A DNA stretch of 64,000 bases from Natronococcus sp. CG52 (GCF_023913515.1 NZ_CP099391.1:3658001-3722000), one strand, 5' to 3'. Positions 51,037 to 60,156 are shown, numbered from the stretch's first letter. Notes: generated by a model from the sequence alone, not told the origin. Program-made: numbers and translations.

Positions 51037-52710
51037 CTACATCATGCCGCCCATACCGCCGCCCATGCCGCCCATGCCGCCACCCATGCCGCCGCCGGGT
51101 GGCATCTCCTCGTCATCGTCGTCGTCGGCAACCGCGAGGTCGCCGGCGGCGATGACGTCGTCGATGCGCAGCAGCATGACGGCCGCTTCGGTAGCGGACT
51201 CGATCGCCTGGGTCTTCACGCGCAGCGGCTCGTAGACGCCTTCCTCGCTCATGTCGATGGTGTCGCCGGTGAAGGCGTCCAGTCCGGACGCCGTGTCGCC
51301 GGCGTCGTGGTCGGCGCGCAGCTCGACCAGCGAGTCGATGGGGTCGAGACCGGCGTTCTCCGCGAGGGTTCGCGGGATGACCTCGAGTGCGTCCGCGAAG
51401 GCCTCGACGGCCAGCTGCTCGCGGCCGCCGACGGAGTCGGCGTAGTTACGCAGGGCGAGCGAGAGCTCGACTTCGGGTGCGCCGCCGCCGGCGAGGACCT
51501 TACCGTCCTCGAGGGTGGTGCGCACGACGCCGAGGGAGTCCTCGATGGCGCGGTCGACCTCGTCGATGACGTGCTCGGTGCCGCCGCGAAGGATGAGGGT
51601 GACGGCCTTCGCGTCGTCGACGTCCTCGACGAAGATGCGCTGGTCGCCGGCGATCTCCTTCTGGGCGACGTTGCCGGCGAAGCCGAGGTCGTCCTCGGTG
51701 AGGTCGTCGACGCTCGTGACGGGCGTGGCGCCGGTCGCGCGGGCCAGCTGGGACTGGTCGCTGGACTTGACGCGACGGACGGCGATGATGCCCTCCTGGG
51801 CGAGGTAGTGCTGGGCCATGTCGTCGATGCCGCCGTCGACGAAGACGACGTCGGCGCCGGCGTCGGCGACCTTCCCGGCCATCTCCTGGAGCTGCTGTTC
51901 TTCCTGCTCGAGGAACTGCTCGAGCTGGTCGGGGTCGGTGACGTTGACCTCGGCGTCGATCTCCGTCTCCTTGATCTCGAGGTCGCCGTCGACGATCGCA
52001 ACCGACGCGTCCTCGGCGAAGTACGGCATGTTCTCCGAGACGCGTTCTTTGTCGACGATGACGCCCTCGACGAGTTCGGAGTTCTCGATCGAGCCGCCGA
52101 CGACCTTCTCGACCTTGATGTTGTCCGTGTCGACCTCGTCGTCGTCCGCGACGGACTGGACGGCGTCGACGACGAGCCCCGCGAGCAGGTCGCGGGCGCT
52201 CTCCGCACCCTTGCCGGTCATCGCCGTAGCGGCGATCTGCTGGAGGATCTCCTCGTCGTCCTCGTCGACGTCGATCGCGATCTCCTCGAGGGCGTCCGTG
52301 GCCTCCTCGGCGGCCTGGCGGTACCCCTGGGCGAGGGTCGTCGCGTGGATGTCCTGGTCGAGGAGGTCCTCGGCCTGGCTGAGGAGTTCGCCGGCGATGA
52401 CGACGGCGCTGGTGGTGCCGTCACCGACCTCGTCCTCCTGAGTCTCGGCGACTTCGACGATCATGTCCGCCGCCGGGTGGTCGATTTCCATCTCCGAGAG
52501 GAGGGTCACACCGTCGTTGGTGACGATGACGTTGCCCGACGAATCGACGAGCATCTTGTCCATCCCCTTCGGTCCGAGCGTCGTTCGTACCGACTCGGCG
52601 ACGGCCTTTCCGGCCTGAACGTTCATCGACTGCGCGTCTTTACCGGAGGTTCGCTGGCTGTCCTCCGAGAGAACGATAAGGGGCTGGTTGCCCATCTGCT
52701 GTTGAGCCAT
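51037..52710 (-). CDS. Thermosome subunit (group II chaperonin)
   Basis: 557-residue ATP-dependent folding machine subunit. Equatorial ATP motifs [24 protein letters not shown], and the later [16 protein letters not shown] are complete; the apical lid region follows the usual order. The C-terminus is a Gly-Gly-Met tail ([13 protein letters not shown]), typical of haloarchaeal CCT and expected in the cavity. I start at ATG 52710 ([11 protein letters not shown]); a GTG at 52716 is less likely as the predicted transcript begins near 52715. Haloarchaea have up to three paralogues; which one this is cannot be told. Confidence 0.96.
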   Translation of the reverse strand: MAQQQMGNQPLIVLSEDSQRTSGKDAQSMNVQAGKAVAESVRTTLGPKGMDKMLVDSSGNVIVTNDGVTLLSEMEIDHPAADMIVEVAETQEDEVGDGTTSAVVIAGELLSQAEDLLDQDIHATTLAQGYRQAAEEATDALEEIAIDVDEDDEEILQQIAATAMTGKGAESARDLLAGLVVDAVQSVADDDEVDTDNIKVEKVVGGSIENSELVEGVIVDKERVSENMPYFAEDASVAIVDGDLEIKETEIDAEVNVTDPDQLEQFLEQEEQQLQEMAGKVADAGADVVFVDGGIDDMAQHYLAQEGIIAVRRVKSSDQSQLARATGATPVTSVDDLTEDDLGFAGNVAQKEIAGDQRIFVEDVDDAKAVTLILRGGTEHVIDEVDRAIEDSLGVVRTTLEDGKVLAGGGAPEVELSLALRNYADSVGGREQLAVEAFADALEVIPRTLAENAGLDPIDSLVELRADHDAGDTASGLDAFTGDTIDMSEEGVYEPLRVKTQAIESATEAAVMLLRIDDVIAAGDLAVADDDDDEEMPPGGGMGGGMGGMGGGMGGMM

Positions 52711-53202
52711 AGTCACCCGAAGGATTGATTGTTATTCTATATAAAAGTTTCGTAACCGGCCCGCTCGAGGCGTGCGAATGGTTTACAGTCAGGCGGTCCT
52801 GCTGGCCCGTTGAAGGTGTATTATAATCGCTGTAGCCAGCCGATGAAGCGAGTTCGCTGAGGGTCGGTTAAGTAGGAGTCGTCCCGAAAAGCAATCGGGG
52901 TAGTGTATCCGGTTCGAACGGGAGGAGCCGACCCGAACCGGTTCCCGGCCCGACGACGCCGACATTGCCCTCCCGGCGTTCGAGATTTCGGATCGCTTCC
53001 AGCGACTTCCGTGACGATTTCGAATCGGGAAACCGACCGGCTCTCGGGCGGCACGGTCGGCCGCCCGTTCGATCGGTGCGTCCACTGCAGGGGCAGACCG
53101 TAGCTCGAAGATGTGCCACGGACCCGCCGCTCACGGGGTACAGTCACTGCAGGAAATGCATCTGCGACCGGTCGTCGAGAGGAGGGTGTTTCGAGGGTCG
53201 AC
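52711..53202. other. Region upstream of the thermosome gene; no gene supported
   Basis: Apart from the promoter above, the 490 bp show no credible gene. Frames on both strands are rich in Arg, Ser and Cys with poor codon use. Short repeated CACTGCAGG words appear near 53083 and 53145, without wider similarity. No tRNA-like fold was found. Confidence 0.45.
52737..52752 (-). promoter_or_regulatory. Heat-shock-type core promoter of the thermosome gene
   Basis: On the minus strand CGAAA (52748-52752, BRE-like) leads into CTTTTATATAG (52737-52747, TATA), about 27-37 nt before ATG 52710. CGAAA directly before a TATA is known for haloarchaeal cct promoters. Confidence 0.75.
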
Positions 53203-53769
53203 TCAGACCTGCTCTTCGCCCGATCCAGGGTACCGGTGGTACTGCATGCCCTGGTGTTTCATCTCGTTGTGTCGCTCCTCGAGGAACGAGTAGACGGCGC
53301 CGTGTGGCGCTCCGTCCAGGAGCATCTCGGCGGCGCTGCGGACGGCGTCGACCTGGGGTGGCGTACCGATGATCCCGAGCGTCGAGCCGTAGATGACGAC
53401 GTCGGCGCCAGAGAGTTCCTCCATGAGTTCTCGGGTGCGGCCACCCTCCCCGATGAGCCGGCCCTTCTTTCGCTTCATGTCGTTCGTGTTGCGCGCGGCG
53501 GCGTCGATGTCGACGAGGTCGAAGAGGATCATGTCGTCCTCGAGCAACTGCAGTGCTTCCTCGGGCGGGAAGCCACGGCCGATCGCACGAACGATCTCCG
53601 GGCCCTTGAGGCCGCGAACGGGGTCGCCAACTGTCTCGACGGCGACGGATCCGTTCTCCGAGTCGATGTCCAATCGGACCTCGGCTTCCGCCTCGATTTC
53701 GCGCATCGTCTCGCCGCCCTCACCGATGAGAACGCCGATGCGGTCCTGCGGAATCTTCACGTGCTTCAT
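53203..53769 (-). CDS. KH-domain rRNA-processing protein (Pno1/Dim2-like)
   Basis: 188 residues with two KH modules. KH1 is MKHVKIPQDRIGVLIGEGGE with the GxxG loop GEGG; KH2 has KKGRLIGEGGRTRELMEELS. The end HNEMKHQGMQYHRYPG is typical of the archaeal protein that binds the 3' end of 16S rRNA. I start at ATG 53769; the frame reading further is antisense to the PAC2 gene. In many archaea it lies beside the RIO1 kinase and eIF1A; here RIO1 is 3.5 kb away on the same strand. Confidence 0.9.
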   Translation of the reverse strand: MKHVKIPQDRIGVLIGEGGETMREIEAEAEVRLDIDSENGSVAVETVGDPVRGLKGPEIVRAIGRGFPPEEALQLLEDDMILFDLVDIDAAARNTNDMKRKKGRLIGEGGRTRELMEELSGADVVIYGSTLGIIGTPPQVDAVRSAAEMLLDGAPHGAVYSFLEERHNEMKHQGMQYHRYPGSGEEQV

Positions 53770-53856
53770 ACCCCACGGTACTCGCCGGGCGAGGTTAAGA
53801 CCTTTGTCCGTGATCAGCAGTGGAACAACTATGATCCGCTCCGACGTACGCACCCT

Positions 53857-54618
53857 ATGACGAGTGAACCGCGATACGAGGTCGCCGTCTCGAGCGACGA
53901 ATCGCTCGAGGGAACGCTCGTAGTCGGCCTCTCGAACGTCGGACTCGCAGGCCTCACCGCCGTCGATCACCTGGTCCACCGGCACGAGTTCGAGCAGATC
54001 GGTCACGTTCGGGCCCGAAACTTTCCGACGAGCACGCCGTTCAAAGACGGAACCCCGCGACAGCCGATCCGGCTCTACGCGGCCCCGGAGCACGACTGCT
54101 ACGTCCTCACCAGCGAGACCGTCGTCCCGGTGTGGACCGCGCCGACGTTCGCGGACGCCGTCCAGAATTTCGTCGCCTCGAGCGAACTCGAGGAGATCAC
54201 GGTCTTTCACGGCGTGCCGGTTCCGCACGGGCCCGACGAACACGCGCTCTTCTTCGTCGCGACCCCCGAGTATCGAGCGCGGCGACTCGACGACACCGAG
54301 ATCGCACCGCTCGGCGGGGGCGTCCTCGACGGCGTTCCCGGCGAGTTCGCGAACCGGAGTCTGAGCGGCGAGCTTCCGCCGGTAGGGACGCTCGTCACGC
54401 CGATCCACCCGCCGGGACCGGACTTCGACGCGGCCCTTCGATTCCTTGCGTTTCTTCGGGAGCAGTACGGACTGGCGATCGAGGACGAACAGCTTCGCGA
54501 ACGCTCCGAGGCGATGAGTCGGTACTACGACGAGCTCGCGGACCGGATCGAGACCCTCGGGTCGGATGGACTCGCACCGAGCGATCGGAACCTCCCCGTC
54601 GATCGGATGTTCATGTGA
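53857..54618 (+). CDS. PAC2-family protein (proteasome assembly chaperone-like)
   Basis: 253 residues: GTLVVGLSNVGLAGLTAVDH (nucleotide-phosphorylase-like fold of PAC2), ARNFPTSTPFKDGTPRQPIR, then ITVFHGVPVPHGPDEHALFF and a C-terminal helix (AMSRYYDELADRIETLGSDG). Archaeal members are implied in proteasome assembly by relation to PAC2 and are not proven. ATG 53857 lies 87 nt from the KH gene's start in divergent orientation, so the two probably share a promoter region. Confidence 0.86.
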   Translation: MTSEPRYEVAVSSDESLEGTLVVGLSNVGLAGLTAVDHLVHRHEFEQIGHVRARNFPTSTPFKDGTPRQPIRLYAAPEHDCYVLTSETVVPVWTAPTFADAVQNFVASSELEEITVFHGVPVPHGPDEHALFFVATPEYRARRLDDTEIAPLGGGVLDGVPGEFANRSLSGELPPVGTLVTPIHPPGPDFDAALRFLAFLREQYGLAIEDEQLRERSEAMSRYYDELADRIETLGSDGLAPSDRNLPVDRMFM

Positions 54619-54634
54619 GAGGTGACGAACGACG

Positions 54635-55063
54635 TTACGGCTGCCGGGAACGAGCGACCGCCTCGCCGAGTCGCGGGAACGAAAGCGTCGCCAGGGCCGC
54701 GACGACGAACGCGACTACGAGCGAGAGCGTCGGCGTCCCGACCGCGGTCGCGACCACCACGCCGCCGGGGGCCGCCGCGAGGAAGACGGCGTTGTAGTAC
54801 ACCAGTCGCAGGCCGATCAACGAAGGAGAGAACGTCACCCAGCCGAGGGTCTCCGTTCCCAGCGGGCGGATCGATCCGCCGCGAACGAGGGCCCCCCCGA
54901 AGACCATCGTCGTCCACGCGACCAGCGCGGCCGCCGTCACGCCGTAATTTCCACCCGTACCGGTCGTCGCGATGTACATCAGTACCGGCAGTCCGAGGAT
55001 CGAAACTTCTCCGAAGATGGACGCGACGTCGTGGAGAAAACAGCCGAACCGGCTCTTCTCCAT
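54635..55063 (-). CDS. Hypothetical membrane protein
   Basis: 142 residues with four likely membrane segments: SILGLPVLMYIATTG, YGVTAAALVAWTTMVFGGAL, LVYYNAVFLAAAPGGVVV and LSLVVAFVVAALATLSF. The start MEKSRFGCFLHDVASIFGE looks natural. An upstream ATG (55162) would add 33 mainly Arg residues and is less likely. No family recognised. It is separated from the PAC2 stop by 16 nt in convergent orientation. Confidence 0.65.
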   Translation of the reverse strand: MEKSRFGCFLHDVASIFGEVSILGLPVLMYIATTGTGGNYGVTAAALVAWTTMVFGGALVRGGSIRPLGTETLGWVTFSPSLIGLRLVYYNAVFLAAAPGGVVVATAVGTPTLSLVVAFVVAALATLSFPRLGEAVARSRQP

Positions 55064-55226
55064 GCTCGCTATCGACCCGTATCCGTACCAGGACTGTCGT
55101 CTTCGGGTGTAGGCGGGGCGCGTCCGCCTTCCGGGCGGACGATCGCGGCGATCTCGGCCCATGTCGGTCGCAACGGCTACCGCAGATAAATAGCCGGTGA
55201 CTCGCTGCAAGCCGAGTATCCTCCGA

Positions 55227-55730
55227 CTACTCGAGGACGGACCGGAACCGAACCGACTCCGAGAGCGTGTCGATGACAGCGACCGTTCGATGGTCGTCGT
55301 CGACGGTCGGGAAGTGGGCACCGGGGTTGAGCACCGTCGTTCGCCCCACCTCGGTGTGGTCGCGCTGATGGTGGTGGCCGTAGCAGACGAAGTCGTACTC
55401 TTCGGCCGCGGCGAGCGCCTCGACCTCCGCTTTCGATTCGCCGTGGAGCGCCGCGAAGGAGAGGCCGTCGAACTCGAGGGTTGCGAATCGGCCGTGGAGC
55501 GCGCTCTCCCCGCCGAGAGCGTCGAACCCCGCCTCGAGGCCGGAGATCTCGCCGTCGTTGTTCCCGAGAACGCCGTGGAGTTCGAACCCGTCGAAGGAGG
55601 GGAGCACCGGCGGCGCGACGAAGTCGCCGCAGTGGACGACGACCTCGACGCCCTCCTCCTCGAAGATCTGGCCCGCTCGCTCGGCCGCCGCGACGTTGTC
55701 GTGGGTGTCGGAGACGATGCCGATATTCAT
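55227..55730 (-). CDS. Metallophosphoesterase, YfcE/MJ0936 type
   Basis: 167-residue calcineurin-like phosphodiesterase. Metal motifs: IGIVSDTHDN (D-x-H), VVVHCGDFVAP (GD), GVLGNNDGE (GNND), ALHGESK and YGHHHQRDH (GHxH). The archaeal MJ0936 relative hydrolyses bis-p-nitrophenyl phosphate; the natural substrate is unknown. It begins at ATG 55730, 73 nt after the TrpRS-2 stop. Confidence 0.93.
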   Translation of the reverse strand: MNIGIVSDTHDNVAAAERAGQIFEEEGVEVVVHCGDFVAPPVLPSFDGFELHGVLGNNDGEISGLEAGFDALGGESALHGRFATLEFDGLSFAALHGESKAEVEALAAAEEYDFVCYGHHHQRDHTEVGRTTVLNPGAHFPTVDDDHRTVAVIDTLSESVRFRSVLE

Positions 55731-55803
55731 ACGTAGTCGCGCGCGGGCGAGCCACTAAGACGTTCGGGAGGGAGAAGAGGAGAGAAGAAGCGAATTGCGG
55801 CGG

Positions 55804-57033
55804 TTACGTCCGCAGCGACGCCGGAACGCCGGCGGACTCGAGCGCCGTCCGTCGCTCTTCGGCGGTCAACCGGTAGGGCTCGAGTTCGTCCGCGAGCGGT
55901 CCGAGGGCCGCCCGACGGCGCTGGTGTTCGGCGAGGAAGTCGGTGATTCGCTCGATCGCGATCCCCTTCAGCTCGGCGCTGAGCAGGTCGCCGGACCGAT
56001 ACTCGCGAGCGAGGCGCTCGAGTTCGTCGTCGTCCGCCTCGAAGAAGTATCGGAGGTACCGGAACGGAACGTCGACCGACGGGTCGCCGCCTCGCTCGCG
56101 GTGTTCCTCGAGCGTCGCCCGGCCGCCGGTGTAGGCGCGGGTTCGGATCGTCTCGGCGACGGTCTCGGGATCGTCGGTGAGTGCAATCGACGCCGAATCG
56201 CCGGAGGAACTCATCTTTCCGGGCCCCTCGAGTCCCGGGAGGAAGCGACCGAGCAGGGCACCCGGCTTCTCGACGGGCAGGGCCCCCTTCGCCGCGACGT
56301 CGCGGCAGATCCGCACGTGCGGATCCTGGTCGACGGCGATGGGAACCAGCGTCGGCTGGCGACCCGAAACGAGTTGCGGAAGCAGGAGGTGCGTCGCCTG
56401 CACGGCGGGGTAGAACTGCAGTCCGACGGTATCCTGCTCGCCGTAGACGGCCTCGACGGTTGCGGGCGTGAGGTGTTTCGCGAGGCGAACGGCGATCGGA
56501 TAGATGACGTCCGCGTCCGCGGAATCGACGACGATCCGCGTCCGGTCGGGATCGAGGCCGACGGCGAGGATATCCCGCAGGTTCTCGCGGGTGTGCTCGC
56601 CGATCTCCGCGAACGACCGGTCCTTCGCGAGGAACTTCTCGTCGTCCGAGAGAGGGACGGTGACGGTCGCGCCCGTCTCCTGCTGGAAGCGCTTCGCGAG
56701 ATAGAGCGGCAGAGCGTGGCCGAGGTGCATCGGACCGGACGGTCCCCTGCCGGTGACGACGGCGTGGGGAGCGCCCGATTCGGCGGCCTCGAGATAGCGA
56801 TCGACGCCCCGTCCGGCGTAGAACGTCCGCCGGCGGATCGCCGGATGATCGGGCAGGCGGTCGATCTGCTCGTCGGTGAGGGGGTCGGCACCGAAGCGCT
56901 CGAGCAGTTTCGCATAGTCGACGTCGCCTTCGACGTCGTACGGCGTAACGGTGAAGTCGTCGGCGGCAGTCGTGTCGTCGACGTCGGCAATCGTACGGTC
57001 GGTTCTGTCGGTCGAATCGGTCGGGTTCGGCAT
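55804..57033 (-). CDS. trpS: Tryptophan--tRNA ligase, copy 2 (canonical archaeal size)
   Basis: 409 residues. FTVTPYDVEGDVDYAKLLER at the start is typical of archaeal/eukaryotic TrpRS. HIGH motif GPSGPMHLGHALP, the middle VPIAVDQDPHVRICRDVA, and KMSKS motif GPGKMSSSGDSA are intact. An acidic 25-residue N-terminal extension (DSTDRTDRTIADVDDTTAAD) is halophilic. This is the second TrpRS in the window and is closer to the canonical length than the copy at 24159-25790. Either both serve tRNA-Trp, or one has another job. Confidence 0.94.
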   Translation of the reverse strand: MPNPTDSTDRTDRTIADVDDTTAADDFTVTPYDVEGDVDYAKLLERFGADPLTDEQIDRLPDHPAIRRRTFYAGRGVDRYLEAAESGAPHAVVTGRGPSGPMHLGHALPLYLAKRFQQETGATVTVPLSDDEKFLAKDRSFAEIGEHTRENLRDILAVGLDPDRTRIVVDSADADVIYPIAVRLAKHLTPATVEAVYGEQDTVGLQFYPAVQATHLLLPQLVSGRQPTLVPIAVDQDPHVRICRDVAAKGALPVEKPGALLGRFLPGLEGPGKMSSSGDSASIALTDDPETVAETIRTRAYTGGRATLEEHRERGGDPSVDVPFRYLRYFFEADDDELERLAREYRSGDLLSAELKGIAIERITDFLAEHQRRRAALGPLADELEPYRLTAEERRTALESAGVPASLRT

Positions 57034-57115
57034 TCTATTTCGAATTCGATGGCGGCGGCTGACCCGCGATACGTGGAGAAGAACGGAGGGAGCGCCCGTC
57101 GCCGCGGCCGCCGGG

Positions 57116-57196
57116 TTAGGCCGCGTCGCCCGCGGTGACGAGACTGTTCGCTCTCGAGACGTCCCGGCGCCAGTGCCACTCGAGAGCGGACGGCAT
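57116..57196 (-). CDS. Possible 26-residue micro-gene
   Basis: ATG 57196 starts MPSALEWHWRRDVSRANSLV and ends after six more residues at a TAA (57116-57118). Third positions are mainly G/C, and TTGTTATCGCC on the minus strand (about 57219-57229) is at leaderless promoter distance. It sits alone in the 207 bp between the RIO1 kinase stop and the TrpRS-2 start. No family is recognised; at this length chance is a serious alternative. Confidence 0.3.
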   Translation of the reverse strand: MPSALEWHWRRDVSRANSLVTAGDAA

Positions 57197-57240
57197 CGAG
57201 TAACCAGTGTCGCGCGGCGATAACAAGCGTTTCGGCCGGC

Positions 57241-58116
57241 TCAGTCTCGAGACGGATCCGGATCCGGATCCGTCACGAACTCGAGCAACTCGTCGGGATC
57301 GGTCTCGAGTCCCTGCCGGGAGAAGAAGTTCGCGACGTTCTCGCAGTCCCGCTCGAGGAAGGTGCGGCTGTTGGGATGGTGGACGGTCACGGCCTGGCCG
57401 AGGTCGATGACGACGAGCTGGCCCTCGTCGAAGACGACGTTGTACTCGCTCAGGTCGCCGTGGATCAGCCCCGCCGAGTAGAGTCGGCGCATGTACTCGC
57501 GCATGACCTCGTAGGCGGTCTGTGGGTTCTCGATGTGGACCTCGCCGAGGCGCTTCGCGCGGCCCTCGTCGTCGCCGATGTACTCCATCACGAGGACGTT
57601 GCGCTCGGTCGCGATCGGCTCCGGCACCCGGACGCCCGCCCGGGCCGCCCGTCCGAGGTTGGCGTACTCCTTTTTGGTCCAGGCGAGGACGACGTCCTTC
57701 TTCTTGCCCCCTAGGCCCTCGAAGCGCGGATCGCCCTCGAGGTAGTCGCGCATCTGCCGGAAGTTCGAGGCGTTGATCCGGTAGACCTTGACGGCGACGT
57801 CGCGGTCGTCGCCGAGCGCGTGGTAGACGTTCGCCTCCTTGCCGGTCGAGAGCGGGCCGCCGAAGGCCTCGACGTAGCCGTCCTGGACCAGTTTGTACAG
57901 CGCCGCCAGCGTCGCATCGTCGAACACCGACTGCTCGACCTTGAACTGGTCGGCGTCCTTGATCCGCTCTTCGAACTGCTCGAACTTCCGATCGCGCTTG
58001 CGGGCGATTCGATCGGCTTCGGTGTCCGAGACGTCGATCTCCTCCCACTCGTCCCCCGGCGTCTCGGCTTCCTCGAGATCGACCAGTCCGTACTCCGATT
58101 CCGGTCCCTGTTCCAT
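57241..58116 (-). CDS. rio1: RIO1-family serine/threonine protein kinase
   Basis: 291-residue atypical kinase that in archaea and eukaryotes serves late maturation of the small ribosomal subunit. An acidic N-terminus (LEEAETPGDEWEEIDVSDTE) precedes the N-helix; the RIO1 P-loop is GPLSTGKEANVYHAL, the catalytic loop LIHGDLSEYNVVF and the metal-binding VIDLGQAV. The catalytic HGDLSEYN has the usual Asp/Asn. The C-terminal tail is Asp/Pro-rich (TDPDPDPSRD). It begins at ATG 58116. Confidence 0.94.
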   Translation of the reverse strand: MEQGPESEYGLVDLEEAETPGDEWEEIDVSDTEADRIARKRDRKFEQFEERIKDADQFKVEQSVFDDATLAALYKLVQDGYVEAFGGPLSTGKEANVYHALGDDRDVAVKVYRINASNFRQMRDYLEGDPRFEGLGGKKKDVVLAWTKKEYANLGRAARAGVRVPEPIATERNVLVMEYIGDDEGRAKRLGEVHIENPQTAYEVMREYMRRLYSAGLIHGDLSEYNVVFDEGQLVVIDLGQAVTVHHPNSRTFLERDCENVANFFSRQGLETDPDELLEFVTDPDPDPSRD

Positions 58117-58354
58117 CTACTCGGTCCTACTCGCTCTGGCGGGTAAAGTACTGGGTATCCTCTACCCGAGCCCGGGTCGCGTCGCCGCTTACCGCGACGG
58201 CGTTCGACGTCGGCTCTCCCGAGACTCCGTCGAGATGCCGAGAACAACCGTCGGCCGCGTCAGTTTGTCGACCCCGTTTACTCGCCCGAACCGGGTCGGT
58301 GTAGCCCCCGCACAGACTTATGTGCAGGTTCGTGGTCAGAAGATCTGCAGAACT

Positions 58355-59770
58355 ATGAGTGACGTTAACACGCCAAGTGACGGGGAACCGGACCAGGATC
58401 ACGACCACGCACATCACGACCACGACCACGAGGGGCCCGGCTACGCGACGCCCCAGGCCGCCATCGAGGAAGGAGGACGGGAGGAACTCGCCTACGTGAT
58501 GAGCCTCTACGTCGGCACGGACGTCGACGCGCCCGACTTCGTAGCGGTCGTCGACCTCGATCCCGACTCCGACACCCACGGAGAGATCCTCGACCAGGTC
58601 GAGCTACCCAACCGCGGCGACGAACTTCACCACTTCGGCTGGAACGCCTGTTCCTCCTCGTGTCACGTGGAGGGTCTCGAGCGCCGGCACCTGATCGTCC
58701 CCGGTCAGCGCTCCTCGCGGATCCACGTGATCGACGCGAAGGATCGGCGGAACCCGGAACTGGTCGAGGTGATCGAACCTGAGGAGGTCTTCGAGCACGA
58801 CCTCTCCGCACCGCATACCGTCCACTGCATTCCGGACGGGGAGATCCTAATCAGCATGCTCGGGGACGCCGACGGCGAGCTTCCGGGCGGGTTCCTCGAA
58901 CTGAACGACGACTTCGAGATCGAAGGGCGGTGGGAGCCGCCGGGCGAGGTCGAGATGAACTACGACTACTGGTACCAGCCCCGGCACAACGTGATGGTTT
59001 CCAGCGAGTGGGCCGCGCCGAAGACCTACTACCCGGGGTTCGACATCGAGGACGTCGAGGCGGGCAACTACGGCCAGAAGATCCACTTCTGGGACTGGGA
59101 GGAGGGCACCGTCGAGCAGACCATCGACCTCGGCGAGGAGGGAATGATCCCGCTCGAGGTGCGCTTCCTCCACACGCCGGAATCGACCCACGGGTTCGTC
59201 GGCGCCGCGCTCTCGTCGAATATTTTCCACTTCTGGTGGGACGACGAGGGGGACGAGTACCGCGCCGAGAAGGTGATCGACTTCGAGAGCCGAGAGCACG
59301 ACGACTGGGACATGCCGGTTCCCGCCCTGCCGACCGACATCCTGATTTCGATGGACGATCGCTATCTGTTCGGCTCGAACTGGCTCCACGGCGAGGTCTG
59401 GATGTACGACGTCTCTGACCCCGCGAACCCGCGCCGGGCCGACTCGCTCTCGGTCGGCGGCACCTTCGGCGAGGTCCAGGAAGTCCAGGGCCGCGAACTG
59501 GCCGCCGGCCCGCAGATGATTCAGCTCTCGCTGGACGGCGAACGGCTCTACTGGACCACCTCGCTGTTCTCGTCGTGGGACAACCAGTTCTACCCCGAGG
59601 AGGGTGAACGGGGATCGGTGATGCTGAAAGCCGACGTCGACCCGCGAAAGGGCACCCTCGAACTCGACGAGGACTTCCTCGTCGACTGGGGAGAGTGTCC
59701 GGCAGGGCCGGCCCGCGCACACGAGATCCGGTGGCCCGACGGCGACTGCACGAGCGACGTCTGGCAGTGA
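58355..59770 (+). CDS. SBP56 family protein (methanethiol oxidase/selenium-binding protein)
   Basis: 471 residues. A His/Asp-rich N-terminus (DHDHAHHDHDHEG) is followed by YVMSLYVGTDVDAPDFVAVV, HHFGWNACSSSCHVEG, HLIVPGQRSSRIHVID, and DYWYQPRHNVMVSSEWAAP and HFWDWE segments of the propeller. The cysteine motif, C-S-S-C in human and plant SBP56, is C-S-S-S-C here. Bacterial and human relatives oxidise methanethiol to formaldehyde, H2S and H2O2. I start at ATG 58355 (MSDVNTPSDG). It is followed 8 nt later by a ferredoxin gene. Confidence 0.92.
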   Translation: MSDVNTPSDGEPDQDHDHAHHDHDHEGPGYATPQAAIEEGGREELAYVMSLYVGTDVDAPDFVAVVDLDPDSDTHGEILDQVELPNRGDELHHFGWNACSSSCHVEGLERRHLIVPGQRSSRIHVIDAKDRRNPELVEVIEPEEVFEHDLSAPHTVHCIPDGEILISMLGDADGELPGGFLELNDDFEIEGRWEPPGEVEMNYDYWYQPRHNVMVSSEWAAPKTYYPGFDIEDVEAGNYGQKIHFWDWEEGTVEQTIDLGEEGMIPLEVRFLHTPESTHGFVGAALSSNIFHFWWDDEGDEYRAEKVIDFESREHDDWDMPVPALPTDILISMDDRYLFGSNWLHGEVWMYDVSDPANPRRADSLSVGGTFGEVQEVQGRELAAGPQMIQLSLDGERLYWTTSLFSSWDNQFYPEEGERGSVMLKADVDPRKGTLELDEDFLVDWGECPAGPARAHEIRWPDGDCTSDVWQ

Positions 59771-59778
59771 GCCGAGCG

Positions 59779-60156
59779 ATGGCTCGCTACGAAGTCGCCC
59801 TCGACTGGGTCGGCGGTCCGAGTCGGACGATCGACGTCGACGAGAACGAGACGGTGCTCGAGGCGTCCCAGCGGACCGGCCGCTCCTTGCCGTACGGCTG
59901 CCGCACCGGGGCGTGTGGGACCTGTGTGGGACGGCTGCTCGCGATCGACGGGACGGCGGCCGACGACGATGCACGCGACGAGGAGCCGACCAACGTCGCG
60001 GACGCGTTCGCCTATCGACGGACGCCGAAAGCGCTGAAGTCACGACACCGAGACGACGGCTACGTGCTCCTGTGTATCGCCGCCCCACGAACGGACTGTC
60101 GGATCGCCGTCGGCTCGCGTGTCCAGGCCGAACTGGTGGACAATCCGTGGAAGTGA
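59779..60156 (+). CDS. 2Fe-2S ferredoxin
   Basis: 125-residue plant-type ferredoxin: YGCRTGACGTCVG gives C-x4-C-x2-C, and the fourth ligand is in YVLLCIAAP. The sequence TIDVDENETVLEASQRTGRS starts the fold. A 25-residue acidic insertion (TAADDDARDEEPTN) separates the third and fourth cysteine. ATG 59779 is 8 nt after the SBP56 stop, so the two should be cotranscribed. An electron carrier for the SBP56 protein is an inference. Confidence 0.9.
   Translation: MARYEVALDWVGGPSRTIDVDENETVLEASQRTGRSLPYGCRTGACGTCVGRLLAIDGTAADDDARDEEPTNVADAFAYRRTPKALKSRHRDDGYVLLCIAAPRTDCRIAVGSRVQAELVDNPWK

Noticed and set aside
50974-52728. A 584-codon frame antisense to the thermosome
   Set aside because: Explained entirely by codon bias of the thermosome gene; no start region or promoter.
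52789-53147. Several 60-110 codon frames upstream of the thermosome gene
   Set aside because: Overlap each other on three frames, have poor codon bias and no family resemblance.
54635-55162. Longer start (55162) for the membrane protein
   Set aside because: Would add an Arg-rich segment unlike a membrane-protein N-terminus; ATG 55063 fits better.
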